A stretch of 64,000 nt of DNA from Cohnella hashimotonis (lineage in GTDB: Bacteria > Bacillota > Bacilli > Paenibacillales > Paenibacillaceae): positions 5,084,001 through 5,148,000 of the forward strand of contig NZ_JAGRPV010000001.1 of NCBI RefSeq assembly GCF_030014955.1. Direction: 5' to 3'. A program made the translations under genes and the position numbers. This document shows positions 1 to 7,939 of the stretch, piece after piece. The notes under the pieces are model-generated. The model was not told the DNA's origin and made no database searches. It saw nothing but the letters and a program-made list of their open reading frames with translations. Every line of letters starts with the position of its first letter. The stretch's first letter is position 1.

Positions 1-2
1 AG

Positions 3-155
3 CACAAGCTGAAGGCGAAGTCCAAAAAAGGACATATCATTACGCCAAAAGCTACGGGTAAGGCCAAAAGTCTTCATTCTAAGAGCTTGCGGGCCAAGGA
101 CGTTACGGAGCTGCCAAAAACGGGCTTCGGCGGCGCCAGCGAGCAAACGGAATAG
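3..155 (+). CDS. C-terminal end of an LPKTG-motif surface protein (partial)
   Basis: An open frame enters from the left edge and stops at a TAG at 153-155, giving the last 50 residues of a protein. The tail is Lys/Ser-rich and contains LPKTG, a sortase-type sorting motif, about 10 residues before the end. The classical LPXTG signal is followed by a hydrophobic stretch and a positive tail; here only GFGGASEQTE follows, so there is no membrane anchor. The next gene downstream is a sortase, which makes substrate-enzyme pairing likely (inference). The N-terminal part lies outside the window, so the function of the protein is unknown. Confidence 0.7.
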   Translation, partial: HKLKAKSKKGHIITPKATGKAKSLHSKSLRAKDVTELPKTGFGGASEQTE

Positions 156-159
156 AAAT

Positions 160-193
160 AAGGAGGGGTATGCGATGCCCCTCCTTTATCCTT
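160..193 (+). terminator. Hairpin between LPKTG gene and sortase gene
   Basis: A perfect 9-bp inverted repeat (160-168 with 178-186) is followed by a T-rich run broken by other bases. It lies 5 bases after the LPKTG gene stop and just before the sortase ATG at 195. It may be a weak terminator or attenuator. It also sequesters the only AGGAGG-like sequence upstream of the sortase. Confidence 0.5.
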
Positions 194-194
194 T

Positions 195-878
195 ATGAAA
201 ATCATCCTAAAGCTCGCGGTCGTTATCGCGCTCGTTGCGGCCATGGCCGGTTGTTCCGCCGCTAAAGAAAACCAGGAAAGTCAATCTATAGATCGCCGTG
301 ACCATCCATTGCAGGAATTGAAATTCAGACCTTGCGATACAACCGATGCAACCGATGCAACCGAGGATATAGATATCATTCATAAACCGTTGGCCCTGCA
401 AAAACCAAAGAGAACAAACACGATCGCTTCAAGTGGCATCGTCCCGGCCAGAATTTATATCCCTGCCATTGATTTGCACGCAGATGTCGCATCCGTAAGC
501 GTCAATGATAACGGACAGATGGACGTACCCAAAGACGACAAAACCGTCGGATATCTATTAAATGGCGTATACCCAGGCGCGATCGGAAACGCAGTGATGG
601 ATGGACATTATGATAATTACAAAGGCGCCGCCGTTTTTTTTCATTTGAAGCGGCTTAGCAAGGGCGATATCGTCGTCGTTAAAAATAAAGACGGCGCGGC
701 GATCGAGTTCGCGGTTGAATCGGTGCGGTCCTATAAAACCTCGGAAGCGCCGCTTTCCAGCATCTTCGGACCGTCAGACGAGGCCCGTTTGAACTTGATC
801 ACTTGCTCGGGAAAGTACAGCCGATCGAAGAAGGAGCATCAGGAAAGGCTGGTTGTGTATTCGAAAAGACTCGCGTGA
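195..878 (+). CDS. Sortase family protein with lipoprotein-like signal
   Basis: 227 residues. The N-terminus is a signal with a lipobox-like MAGC (Cys20), so the enzyme may be lipid-anchored on the outer face of the membrane rather than held by a transmembrane helix. A linker with a short DATDAT repeat (about residues 49-60) leads to a sortase beta-barrel (about 85-225). The catalytic set is visible: His138 in DGHYD, Cys204 in LITCSG, Arg218 in QERLVVY. Sortases cleave LPXTG-like motifs and transfer the protein to an amine acceptor; the preceding LPKTG gene is the obvious substrate. No good ribosome site precedes ATG 195 other than the one in the hairpin at 160-186, and no in-frame alternative start exists upstream. 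The class (D/E/F-like) cannot be settled by eye. Confidence 0.85.
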   Translation: MKIILKLAVVIALVAAMAGCSAAKENQESQSIDRRDHPLQELKFRPCDTTDATDATEDIDIIHKPLALQKPKRTNTIASSGIVPARIYIPAIDLHADVASVSVNDNGQMDVPKDDKTVGYLLNGVYPGAIGNAVMDGHYDNYKGAAVFFHLKRLSKGDIVVVKNKDGAAIEFAVESVRSYKTSEAPLSSIFGPSDEARLNLITCSGKYSRSKKEHQERLVVYSKRLA

Positions 879-901
879 CAGCAAGCGCTTTAAACTTTAT
901 C

Positions 902-926
902 CCGGAGCCGCTGCTTCGGTTTTTTT
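902..926 (+). terminator. Rho-independent terminator after sortase gene
   Basis: Stem 902-908 pairs with 913-919 (one G-U pair, 4-base loop) and is followed by seven T residues (920-926). Confidence 0.85.
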
Positions 927-989
927 ATGTACAGGCGTCGGAAAGTACAGCCTCTCGGCCTGAAGATGGATCTTGCTTCCTGTCAGCCG

Positions 990-1895
990 TCAGGCTTCAG
1001 CAACCACCCGGGTGGTCAACGAACCTAACTTATCGATGTCAATGGTGACGATATCGCCGTCTTTTAACCATACCTGCCGATCCTCCGGATAACCAAACAC
1101 GACGCCTTCCGGCGTGCCGGTCAGGATGATATCCCCCGGCTCGAGCGTCATATGCCGCGACACGTAGCTTACGATTTCATCGCAATGGAAGATCATATCG
1201 GACGTATTGGAGTACTGACGCAGCTCGCCGTTGACGCTGCATTTGATCGTCAAATCGTTAGCGTTACCGACTTCGTCCGCTGTGACCAGATACGGTCCAA
1301 TTGGACAAAACCCGTCACACGATTTACCAAGCAGCCACTGATTCGTTCGCATCTGCAGATCACGGGCGGACAAATCGTTAGCGCTGCAATATCCGAATAC
1401 GTAATCAAGTGCCATCTCTTTCGTTACGTCCTTCACCTGGCTGCCGATGACGATGGCCAGCTCCGCTTCGTAATCCACCTTGGCGGATTCTTTCGGCAGC
1501 AGGACCTCTTGCTTGTGGCCTGTCAACGTATTATTGAATTTGTTGAACAGAATCGGAAATGTCGGAATCGGCATTTTGGATTCTTCGGCATGTTTCCGGT
1601 AATTGAGGCCGACACAGACGATTTTGCCCGGCTCTGTCACGCACGGCCCCCATGTCAATTCAGCTTCGTCGAGAAAAAGCGTATCCCGCTCTGCCGAAGC
1701 CATCGAACGGTCGACGAGAAACTGCAGTCCGGACACGGCTTCGGGGCCTCCCTTTATAGCAGCCATGACGGTCAGTGGCAGGTCGGCATCCTGTAAAGAG
1801 GTAAGGGCTATCGCATCGGAAACCGAAAGAACACCCTGGTGCGTATGAATTCCCAAAAATCGCTGGTGTCCTTTCATAAAAGTCAATAATTTCAT
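990..1895 (-). CDS. Fumarylacetoacetate hydrolase (FAH) family protein
   Basis: 301 residues from ATG 1895, which has an upstream GGAGGAG. The start codon overlaps the stop of the aminotransferase gene by four bases (ATGA), so the two are translationally coupled. The C-terminal two thirds carry FAH-fold hallmarks: a VGLNYRKHAEE motif, the metal-binding acidic DYEAELA segment, NDLSARD and the late GTPEGV loop. Family members hydrolyse or decarboxylate beta-diketo acids in catabolism of aromatic or sugar-acid compounds, using Mg2+. The substrate cannot be told from sequence. Pairing with a class III aminotransferase and an IclR regulator suggests an inducible catabolic operon. Confidence 0.88.
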   Translation of the reverse strand: MKLLTFMKGHQRFLGIHTHQGVLSVSDAIALTSLQDADLPLTVMAAIKGGPEAVSGLQFLVDRSMASAERDTLFLDEAELTWGPCVTEPGKIVCVGLNYRKHAEESKMPIPTFPILFNKFNNTLTGHKQEVLLPKESAKVDYEAELAIVIGSQVKDVTKEMALDYVFGYCSANDLSARDLQMRTNQWLLGKSCDGFCPIGPYLVTADEVGNANDLTIKCSVNGELRQYSNTSDMIFHCDEIVSYVSRHMTLEPGDIILTGTPEGVVFGYPEDRQVWLKDGDIVTIDIDKLGSLTTRVVAEA

Positions 1896-3232
1896 AGCAT
1901 CTCCTCCTCCCACGCCCGGTGCGGGAATAGCCGTTGCACTACAATCTTCAGCCGCTCCAGCGTTTCGTCGATATCCTTTTCCGTATGCGCGGCAGATACG
2001 TACCACAGACCGCTTGGCCGCAGCACGACGCCATGCCGAAGCGCCTCTTCCACGAACAGAGAATACCCCGCCGCATCTCTTTTCAAAAATTCGGAAAAAT
2101 GACGAACTTCAGGCTGATCCGTGAACATGACGTGGAACACCGGTCCGAACGAGTTGATCGTATGCGCCACGCCGTGGCCCGCAAGCAGCGCTTTGAGCCC
2201 GCGAACGAGACGCTCCGTCATCTTTTCCATATGGCGGTATGCGGCTCCTTCATCCCGATTCAAGATGTCCAACGTGAGTATACCGGCCGATATGGACAAC
2301 ACGTTTCCATTAAGCGTCCCCATATGATTGACGACGCCTTGCGATATCAGATCCATGATCTCCCTGCGTCCGGCAACCGCGCTTAACGGGAACCCCCCGG
2401 CGATCGCTTTGCCCATCGTCACCAGATCCGCCTGAATGCCGAGACGCTCCTGCGCTCCGCCTGGGCTCACCCTGAATCCGGTAATGACCTCATCTAAAAT
2501 AAATACAATGCCAAGGTCTCTTGTACGTTCGCGAATCCATTCCAAATACCCCGGCAGCGGATGGAGGCATCCAGAGTTGCACAAGACGGGCTCGGAGATG
2601 ATGGCTGCAATCTCGTTCCCGCTCTTTTTAAGTACAGCTTCCAGCCGGTCTTTATCGTTCCAGGGGACGACGATAATGTCCTCAAGGGCATGCGCGCTTT
2701 GACCGTTCGTTCCGGCCAGTGCCGTCATGTCCGATGCCGAAACTTCCGCATTCATCGGAAATGCAGTGTAAATAACGTCCGACCATCCATGATAATGACC
2801 CTCGAACCGGATAACTTTGGATCGGCCGGTATACGCTCGCGCCAGGCGGATCGCGAGCATGACCGCTTCCGTCCCCGAGCCGCTGAAGGCGACTTTGTCT
2901 GCATTCGGAACGAGCTGCACGAGACGGCGGGACAACTCGATTTCGCCTCGGTGCTGCATGCCGAATTGCTGGCCGGCGGCCAAACGATGCGAGAGCGCTT
3001 CCAGCAGCTCCGAGTGCGAGTGTCCGAGAATGAGCGGGCCATATCCCAGGATGTAGTCGATATACTCATTGCCGTCCACATCGAATACGCGCGCTCCGGA
3101 TCCGCTTTCCAGAAATAACGGAACCGGTTTCATCGCGGATCGCAGATTGCTGGCAACGCCCCCGCAAAGCGTTTCTTTCGATTGTTCATAAAGCGCATAC
3201 GACTCGTCCATCGCGTAAGTATTCGTCTGCAT
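1892..3232 (-). CDS. Class III (glutamate-1-semialdehyde mutase-like) PLP aminotransferase
   Basis: 446 residues. Two ATGs lie near the AAGGAGG at the 5' end; the second (3232) has proper spacing of about 10 bases, while the first (3241) is only one base from it. Visible motifs are SGTEAVMLAIRLAR (cofactor phosphate region), FEGHYHG, the DEV cofactor aspartate (about residue 247) and the Schiff-base lysine in TMGKAIAGGFP (about 275). The closest look is to glutamate-1-semialdehyde 2,1-aminomutase, but no other haem-synthesis gene is nearby. Linked to a FAH hydrolase and an IclR regulator, it more likely acts in a catabolic route (inference). First gene of a two-gene operon. Confidence 0.88.
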   Translation of the reverse strand: MQTNTYAMDESYALYEQSKETLCGGVASNLRSAMKPVPLFLESGSGARVFDVDGNEYIDYILGYGPLILGHSHSELLEALSHRLAAGQQFGMQHRGEIELSRRLVQLVPNADKVAFSGSGTEAVMLAIRLARAYTGRSKVIRFEGHYHGWSDVIYTAFPMNAEVSASDMTALAGTNGQSAHALEDIIVVPWNDKDRLEAVLKKSGNEIAAIISEPVLCNSGCLHPLPGYLEWIRERTRDLGIVFILDEVITGFRVSPGGAQERLGIQADLVTMGKAIAGGFPLSAVAGRREIMDLISQGVVNHMGTLNGNVLSISAGILTLDILNRDEGAAYRHMEKMTERLVRGLKALLAGHGVAHTINSFGPVFHVMFTDQPEVRHFSEFLKRDAAGYSLFVEEALRHGVVLRPSGLWYVSAAHTEKDIDETLERLKIVVQRLFPHRAWEEEML

Positions 3233-3317
3233 GCCTTGCATGCCTCCTTAATAAGCAAGCGAATGCCTGCCGGTAAAAATAGATCGCCCCCTGAGAATAA
3301 CATGAATGTAGTTTTAC

Positions 3318-3334
3318 ATCAAGAAAACTATTTT
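3318..3334. promoter_or_regulatory. Candidate IclR-type operator, aminotransferase promoter
   Basis: ATCAAGAAAACTATTTT in the gap upstream of the aminotransferase gene resembles ATCAAGAAAGTCGTTTT at 4216-4232 upstream of the regulator gene (14 of 17 positions match). A motif shared by the operon and its adjacent regulator is the usual arrangement for IclR autoregulation. Candidate only. Confidence 0.4.
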
Positions 3335-3346
3335 ATATTTAGAAAA

Positions 3347-4138
3347 TCATACTTGCTGATAGTAAATCTTCAATCCGAGCTCCTTCGCCGCCTGGCGAAT
3401 CATGGACCCCGCTTTCGCCCACAGCTCATCACTGAGTCTTGCCTTTGGAATGGAAATGCTCATCGCCGCCACCATTTGATTCTGAGAATTGATTACGGGC
3501 GCTGCGACGCACTGGACCCCCTGTACGGCTTCCGAGTTGCTGTAGGCAAGTCCCTCCTCGCGAATGCTTGCCAACTGCGCGTTCAAGTCATTGCGATTGT
3601 TCAACGTTGTCTCCGTTAACGTGCCGAGCTGGTCATCCGGGTAAATCCGGATTAGTTCTTCCTCGTTTAACCGGCTAAGCAGCATCTTCCCCATAGCGGT
3701 CGCATGAAGCGGCAGCTTCATCCCCAAGTGCGAAACGAAGCGAACAGGCTGCGTGCTCTGTTTCTCCGCAATATACATAATGTTGTTCTCACTGCGAATC
3801 GACAGATAGACCGCCTCGTTCATTTCGTCGACGATGCGCTGAGCGACATGTTGAAATTCGGAAATCAAACTCGTATTTTGCGTGTACTTGGTGCCGATCT
3901 CCAGTATTTTATAGCCAAGACGGAATAGCTTCTCTTGCCGATCCGTTTCCAAATAGCCTCTGCTCAGCAAATTCTGCAACAATTTATAGGTACTGCTCGC
4001 AGGCATATCGAGAACTCTGGAAATGTCCATCAGACTCATAGGCTCCACATCCGAAGCAAGAAGCTCGATGATATCCAGCACCCGATCAGCCGATTTGACC
4101 ACTGTCTTCTCTTTGTCCGTCGCTTTGTCCGTTGACAT
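3347..4138 (-). CDS. IclR family transcriptional regulator
   Basis: 263 residues. An N-terminal winged helix-turn-helix (about residues 15-75, with MSLMDISRVLDMPASSTYKLL as the HTH) is followed by the IclR effector-binding domain (about 90-260), including the typical HATAMGKMLL and AAPVINSQNQMVAAMSIS segments. Such proteins bind small catabolic effectors and repress or activate a neighbouring operon. The gene lies directly upstream of the aminotransferase-FAH pair on the same strand, with a separate promoter region of about 110 bases between them. GGAGG about 10 bases before ATG 4138 supports the start. Confidence 0.92.
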   Translation of the reverse strand: MSTDKATDKEKTVVKSADRVLDIIELLASDVEPMSLMDISRVLDMPASSTYKLLQNLLSRGYLETDRQEKLFRLGYKILEIGTKYTQNTSLISEFQHVAQRIVDEMNEAVYLSIRSENNIMYIAEKQSTQPVRFVSHLGMKLPLHATAMGKMLLSRLNEEELIRIYPDDQLGTLTETTLNNRNDLNAQLASIREEGLAYSNSEAVQGVQCVAAPVINSQNQMVAAMSISIPKARLSDELWAKAGSMIRQAAKELGLKIYYQQV

Positions 4139-4215
4139 GCTGCAACCGCCTCCGCTTGCTTCGCTTTAATCGAAGTCGCATATTTGCAACAACCATACCA
4201 CGGCATGTTTTTTAT

Positions 4216-4232
4216 ATCAAGAAAGTCGTTTT
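4216..4232. promoter_or_regulatory. Candidate IclR-type operator, iclR promoter
   Basis: Second copy of the motif described at 3318-3334, in the divergent gap between the IclR gene and the copper ATPase gene. Confidence 0.35.
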
Positions 4233-4361
4233 CCAGATGAGACGAAAAATGAACACCAAGAGTCAATAGAATAAGCAAATATGTGTGAATCGATAAAAGT
4301 CGCGCCGCATAAATTCATGTGGAAGGAGAGTCGTCCACGTCATCAAACAGAGAGGTATCCC

Positions 4362-6542
4362 ATGAACGAGCTTCAGATTCAAATTGTCGGCATGACCTGC
4401 AGCGCCTGCTCGACAAGAATCGAGAAGGCGCTGCTGCGTATGGAAGGTATGCAGCAGGCGGCAGTGAGCTTGGCGACGTCGACTGCCGGCGTTCGCTGGG
4501 AGGGTCATCACATCCGGGGAGAGCAAGTTCTGGAACGAATTCGTAACCTCGGTTATGGCGCCGCCATTGTCGTGCGAGATACACGGCCTTCCCATTCGGA
4601 CGAAGCGGAATTTTATCGTCGCCGATTTTGGATAACGACGATGCTGTCGCTCCCTCTTTTCCTCGCGATGGCAGCTCATTTATTCAGTAAATTCGGCATG
4701 CCGGCCCCCGCCTTGCTCATGCACCCGTTGCTCCAGCTGACGCTCGGATCGATCTTGCTGAGCTACGCAGGTTATCCATTTTTTCGAGGCGCTTTTCATG
4801 CGTTAAGACAGGGAATGCCCAACATGGATGTACTGGTCGCGCTCGGCACGACAGTCGCTTACTTGTACAGCCAGTATCAGACCTTCCGGTCCGGCTCCCC
4901 TCATGCGCTCTATTTCGACTCCATTGCGATGGTTCTCACCGCCGTCACCCTGGGCAAGTGGCTTGAAGCGATCGCCAAGGGCAACGCCTTGCGCAGCCTG
5001 GAGGCTCTTTCTGAAATGCGGCCTCAAACGGCAAGCGTCGTTCGTGACGACGGCTTGGAGGTCGTAGCATCAGGCCAGCTGGAAGCCGGGGATCGCGTTG
5101 TAGTCGGTCCCCTTGAACGGGTGCCGGCCGACGGCGTAATCGAGGAGGGAACCGCCGAAGTCGACGAGTCGCTGCTGACGGGCGAGTCGGCCGTGACGGT
5201 CCGGAATCCCGGAGAGCGGTTGTTCGCGGGGACGCGCCTTGTCGGCGGAAGCGCCATGATGCGAGTCGAAAGAAGCGGAGCGCTCACACGCCTGGCGACG
5301 ATGATAGCGCTTGTCGAAACGGCACAGCTCTCCAAACCGCGGATTGCCCGCAGAGTAGACCGAATTGCGGCATTTTTTGTGCCCGGCATCCTACTGCTGG
5401 CCGTGCTGACCTGCATCGCGTATCTGCGTCAAGGGCCGGCCGACGAAGCTGTCGGCATCGCGATGGCTGTCCTGCTCACCGCATGTCCGTGCGCCCTTGG
5501 ACTGGCGACTCCGATCTCCTTAATGATTGCGTCCGGCATGGCGCTTAAAGAAGGCATCGTCATTAAAGACGCCGGTCTGCTCGAGACGCTTAGTCATGCC
5601 GATGCCTTTATTTTTGATAAGTCGGGCACTTTGACATATGGCAGACCTGCCGTGAAAGGGATCGAGGGCGACTGGCCCTCGGATCAGCTGCTGCAGCTGG
5701 CTGCGTCGATCGAGCAGCTGTCCACGCATCCCTATGCCCAAGCGGTCGTGAGAGAGGCCGGGAGCCGGGAGCTGCAGCTTTTTCCCGTCGATCGATTCAT
5801 CGAACGTCCCGGCTTCGGCGTGTCCGGTACGGTCGAGGGTATGCAAGTTGTTATTGGCAGCGTAACGTGGCTGCATGCGAACAATATTAGACTTCCTGTC
5901 CTTACGCCCAATGCAAACCTGGCTTCAGCGCTCGATCCCGTCGTACATGTTGCCATTAACGGGCGAGTAGCAGGTCTCATTCGTCTACAAGAAGAGATTC
6001 GGGAGGATGCCGGGAAAACGGTGCGTGCGCTCTCGGTAAACGGCGTTGTATGGATGGCAACGGGCGATCGTGAGCAGGTCGCAACGCGTATCGGGGCTTT
6101 GACAGGAATACGACATGTTCGTGCCGGACTCCTGCCGGAGCAGAAGCTGGATCTGCTGCAAGAGATACGGGCTGGAAAAAGGCGGGTCGTCATGATCGGG
6201 GATGGAGCGAACGACAGCGCCGCGTTAGCAGCCGCCGACGTCGGTATCGCGCTGGCTTCGGGTCACGCTGCCGCATTGGAGACGGGCGATATCGTCATCG
6301 TCGGCGGACGCCTGTCCCAAGTAAGCGAAGTTTACACGCTGGCAAGACGGACCATGCGCAATATTCGGCAAAACCTGTTTCTAGCGCTCATTTATAATGC
6401 GGTCATGATTCCCTTAGCCGTATCGGGGATGCTGGACCCACGCCTCGCCTGTATCGGTATGGCATCCAGCTCGCTGCTCGTCGTCGGCAACGCAGTCAGG
6501 CTGCGCAGCACGGTGCCAGGGCGCCGGTCGAGGCGAACTTGA
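4362..6542 (+). CDS. copA: Copper-type heavy-metal P1B ATPase
   Basis: 726 residues from ATG 4362, preceded by GAGAGG. Order of parts: one N-terminal metal-binding domain with GMTCSACS (residues 10-17), eight expected membrane segments, the actuator loop with LLTGES, the CPC metal site (375-377), the phosphorylation loop at Asp419, the HP motif (His456) and GDGANDSAALA (from about 613). CPC plus GMTCxxC indicates Cu+ (or Ag+) transport. Two departures are visible: the phosphorylation motif is DKSGTLT instead of the near-universal DKTGTLT, and GDGAND replaces GDGIND. The gene begins a plus-strand copper cluster and overlaps the next gene by four bases. In this context it could feed copper outward for cupredoxin assembly or simply detoxify; the sequence does not decide. 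Confidence 0.92.
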   Translation: MNELQIQIVGMTCSACSTRIEKALLRMEGMQQAAVSLATSTAGVRWEGHHIRGEQVLERIRNLGYGAAIVVRDTRPSHSDEAEFYRRRFWITTMLSLPLFLAMAAHLFSKFGMPAPALLMHPLLQLTLGSILLSYAGYPFFRGAFHALRQGMPNMDVLVALGTTVAYLYSQYQTFRSGSPHALYFDSIAMVLTAVTLGKWLEAIAKGNALRSLEALSEMRPQTASVVRDDGLEVVASGQLEAGDRVVVGPLERVPADGVIEEGTAEVDESLLTGESAVTVRNPGERLFAGTRLVGGSAMMRVERSGALTRLATMIALVETAQLSKPRIARRVDRIAAFFVPGILLLAVLTCIAYLRQGPADEAVGIAMAVLLTACPCALGLATPISLMIASGMALKEGIVIKDAGLLETLSHADAFIFDKSGTLTYGRPAVKGIEGDWPSDQLLQLAASIEQLSTHPYAQAVVREAGSRELQLFPVDRFIERPGFGVSGTVEGMQVVIGSVTWLHANNIRLPVLTPNANLASALDPVVHVAINGRVAGLIRLQEEIREDAGKTVRALSVNGVVWMATGDREQVATRIGALTGIRHVRAGLLPEQKLDLLQEIRAGKRRVVMIGDGANDSAALAAADVGIALASGHAAALETGDIVIVGGRLSQVSEVYTLARRTMRNIRQNLFLALIYNAVMIPLAVSGMLDPRLACIGMASSSLLVVGNAVRLRSTVPGRRSRRT

Positions 6543-7219
6543 ACGGCGGCGATATTGTATTAGCGGTGGCCGCGGGGCTGACCGGCGCGCCTCATTGCAT
6601 CGTAATGTGCGGCGGCATCGGCGCCTCGATCGCGATGGAGGCTCGGCGAAGCGCCGTTGCTTCGTTGATCGCCTATCATGGTGGCCGAATCGTAACCTAC
6701 GGCTTGACCGGCGCCGCAATGGGTGCGGCCGGTTCTTTTCTGAAGGTAGCAGGCAGTCTGGTCGGCCTGCGCGGGGCAGCCAGCATTTTGGGCGGACTTC
6801 TCATCATCTTATGGGCATGGAGACGATTCTCGCTCCCGATACACCTCATTAAGCCGTCAAAGCAGGCTCTGTCCAATAGGCTGGCTGCAGCCACGGCGCC
6901 CAGGCTCGAGGCGTTCGCCACGTTTCTGTCGGGACTCAGTCTAGGCCTACTGCCCTGCGGCCTCACGTACGCGATGCAGATGAAGGCTGCCGCATCGGGT
7001 TCGTGGGGCGACGGACTAACGCTGATGCTCGTTTTCGGATTGACGACATTCCCGATGCTCTTCCTGTTCGCGATGACCGCGCGGCGATTGAGCCGGGTCT
7101 GGAAGCGCCGTCTCGCAGGCGCAGGTCGCAACCTCGCCTGCCTGATGGGAATCCTGTCCATCTTGAAAGGCTTCAGCGCAAACGGATGGATACCGTCGAT
7201 CCATCCGTGGCTCTGGTAA
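6539..7219 (+). CDS. DsbD/TauE-like membrane protein of the copper cluster
   Basis: 226 residues, TTG start at 6539 overlapping the ATPase stop by four bases (TTGA), so coupled. About six hydrophobic segments. Conserved-looking features are GAPHCIVMCGG near the N-terminus and LLPCGLTYAM in the middle, a Cys/His/Met pattern typical of the DsbD_2 / 'sulfite exporter TauE/SafE' group found with copper ATPases and cytochrome oxidase or nos gene sets. A role in moving copper or reducing equivalents across the membrane is inferred. It is not a true sulfite exporter on this evidence. Confidence 0.8.
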   Translation: MNGGDIVLAVAAGLTGAPHCIVMCGGIGASIAMEARRSAVASLIAYHGGRIVTYGLTGAAMGAAGSFLKVAGSLVGLRGAASILGGLLIILWAWRRFSLPIHLIKPSKQALSNRLAAATAPRLEAFATFLSGLSLGLLPCGLTYAMQMKAAASGSWGDGLTLMLVFGLTTFPMLFLFAMTARRLSRVWKRRLAGAGRNLACLMGILSILKGFSANGWIPSIHPWLW

Positions 7220-7226
7220 TTCATAC

Positions 7227-7661
7227 TCATGAATGCCGGTCAACCTCGAACGGATGACGTACGACGACCTCTCTGTCGCCGACGGTGATCTTTCCTTCAA
7301 GGACCCATTTTCCCGTCATGACCGGAATGACTGTCGCCAAATACGCGTGGGACGCGTCGGCCTCCGCGATGTCGGCCGTGAACATGCCACAAAACATATT
7401 CGGCATCCAATATTTAAGCGCTAGCTGTTCGGCCTGTACGGGCAATCCGGATTGATCCGTGATCTCGACGACAAACCGGCTTGGCTCCATCATGGCCGGA
7501 GAGACAGTGGGCGAACGTACGGTGATCCGGTATTCGCCATCAAGCGTCGAGGATTCCGCGGGAAGCGCAGAAGCCCGAGACGCGTAAACGTACCACAATG
7601 CTAAGCCGATGGCGACGACGAGCGCCATTGGCTTTACCGTGCGTCTAAGGAGTGGTCTCAC
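7227..7661 (-). CDS. YtkA/FixH-like membrane-anchored protein
   Basis: 144 residues, GTG start at 7661 with GGGAGG nine bases upstream. One N-terminal membrane segment (about residues 10-27) then an outward-facing Ig-like domain. The segment MPNMFCGMF contains two Met and a Cys that could bind copper; the rest matches the YtkA/FixH-like pattern (EYRITVRSP, FVVEITDQSG, GKWVLEGKI). Convergent with the preceding gene (7-base gap). Copper handling is inferred from the cluster and the Met/Cys motif; no enzyme activity is suggested. Confidence 0.7.
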   Translation of the reverse strand: MRPLLRRTVKPMALVVAIGLALWYVYASRASALPAESSTLDGEYRITVRSPTVSPAMMEPSRFVVEITDQSGLPVQAEQLALKYWMPNMFCGMFTADIAEADASHAYLATVIPVMTGKWVLEGKITVGDREVVVRHPFEVDRHS

Positions 7662-7939
7662 GTGACATACCTCCCTTTATTCCCCCATGTATATGTCTCC
7701 AATGATCGTCCGTATCCACAATGCAGCGCCGAAGCTCACTTCATGGAGCCGACAGAGACTGGAAATTCAGAATTTGATCATATTTAAAGCCCATTATGTC
7801 CGTTCGATAGCCCGATAGGGGCATACGTCATCGGCAGAGGGTCCGGTACAATGAAGCCAGCCGAAGAGCGATCAGCTTCTCAAATGCCATAGCTGCTGCT
7901 CCGACGTGCACTCCATCTTCGGGGGTTGGTGAAATAGCT

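Noticed and set aside
7770..7800. FNR-like site upstream of nosD
   Set aside because: Only one half (TTGAT) fits the TTGATnnnnATCAA consensus; too weak to list as a feature.
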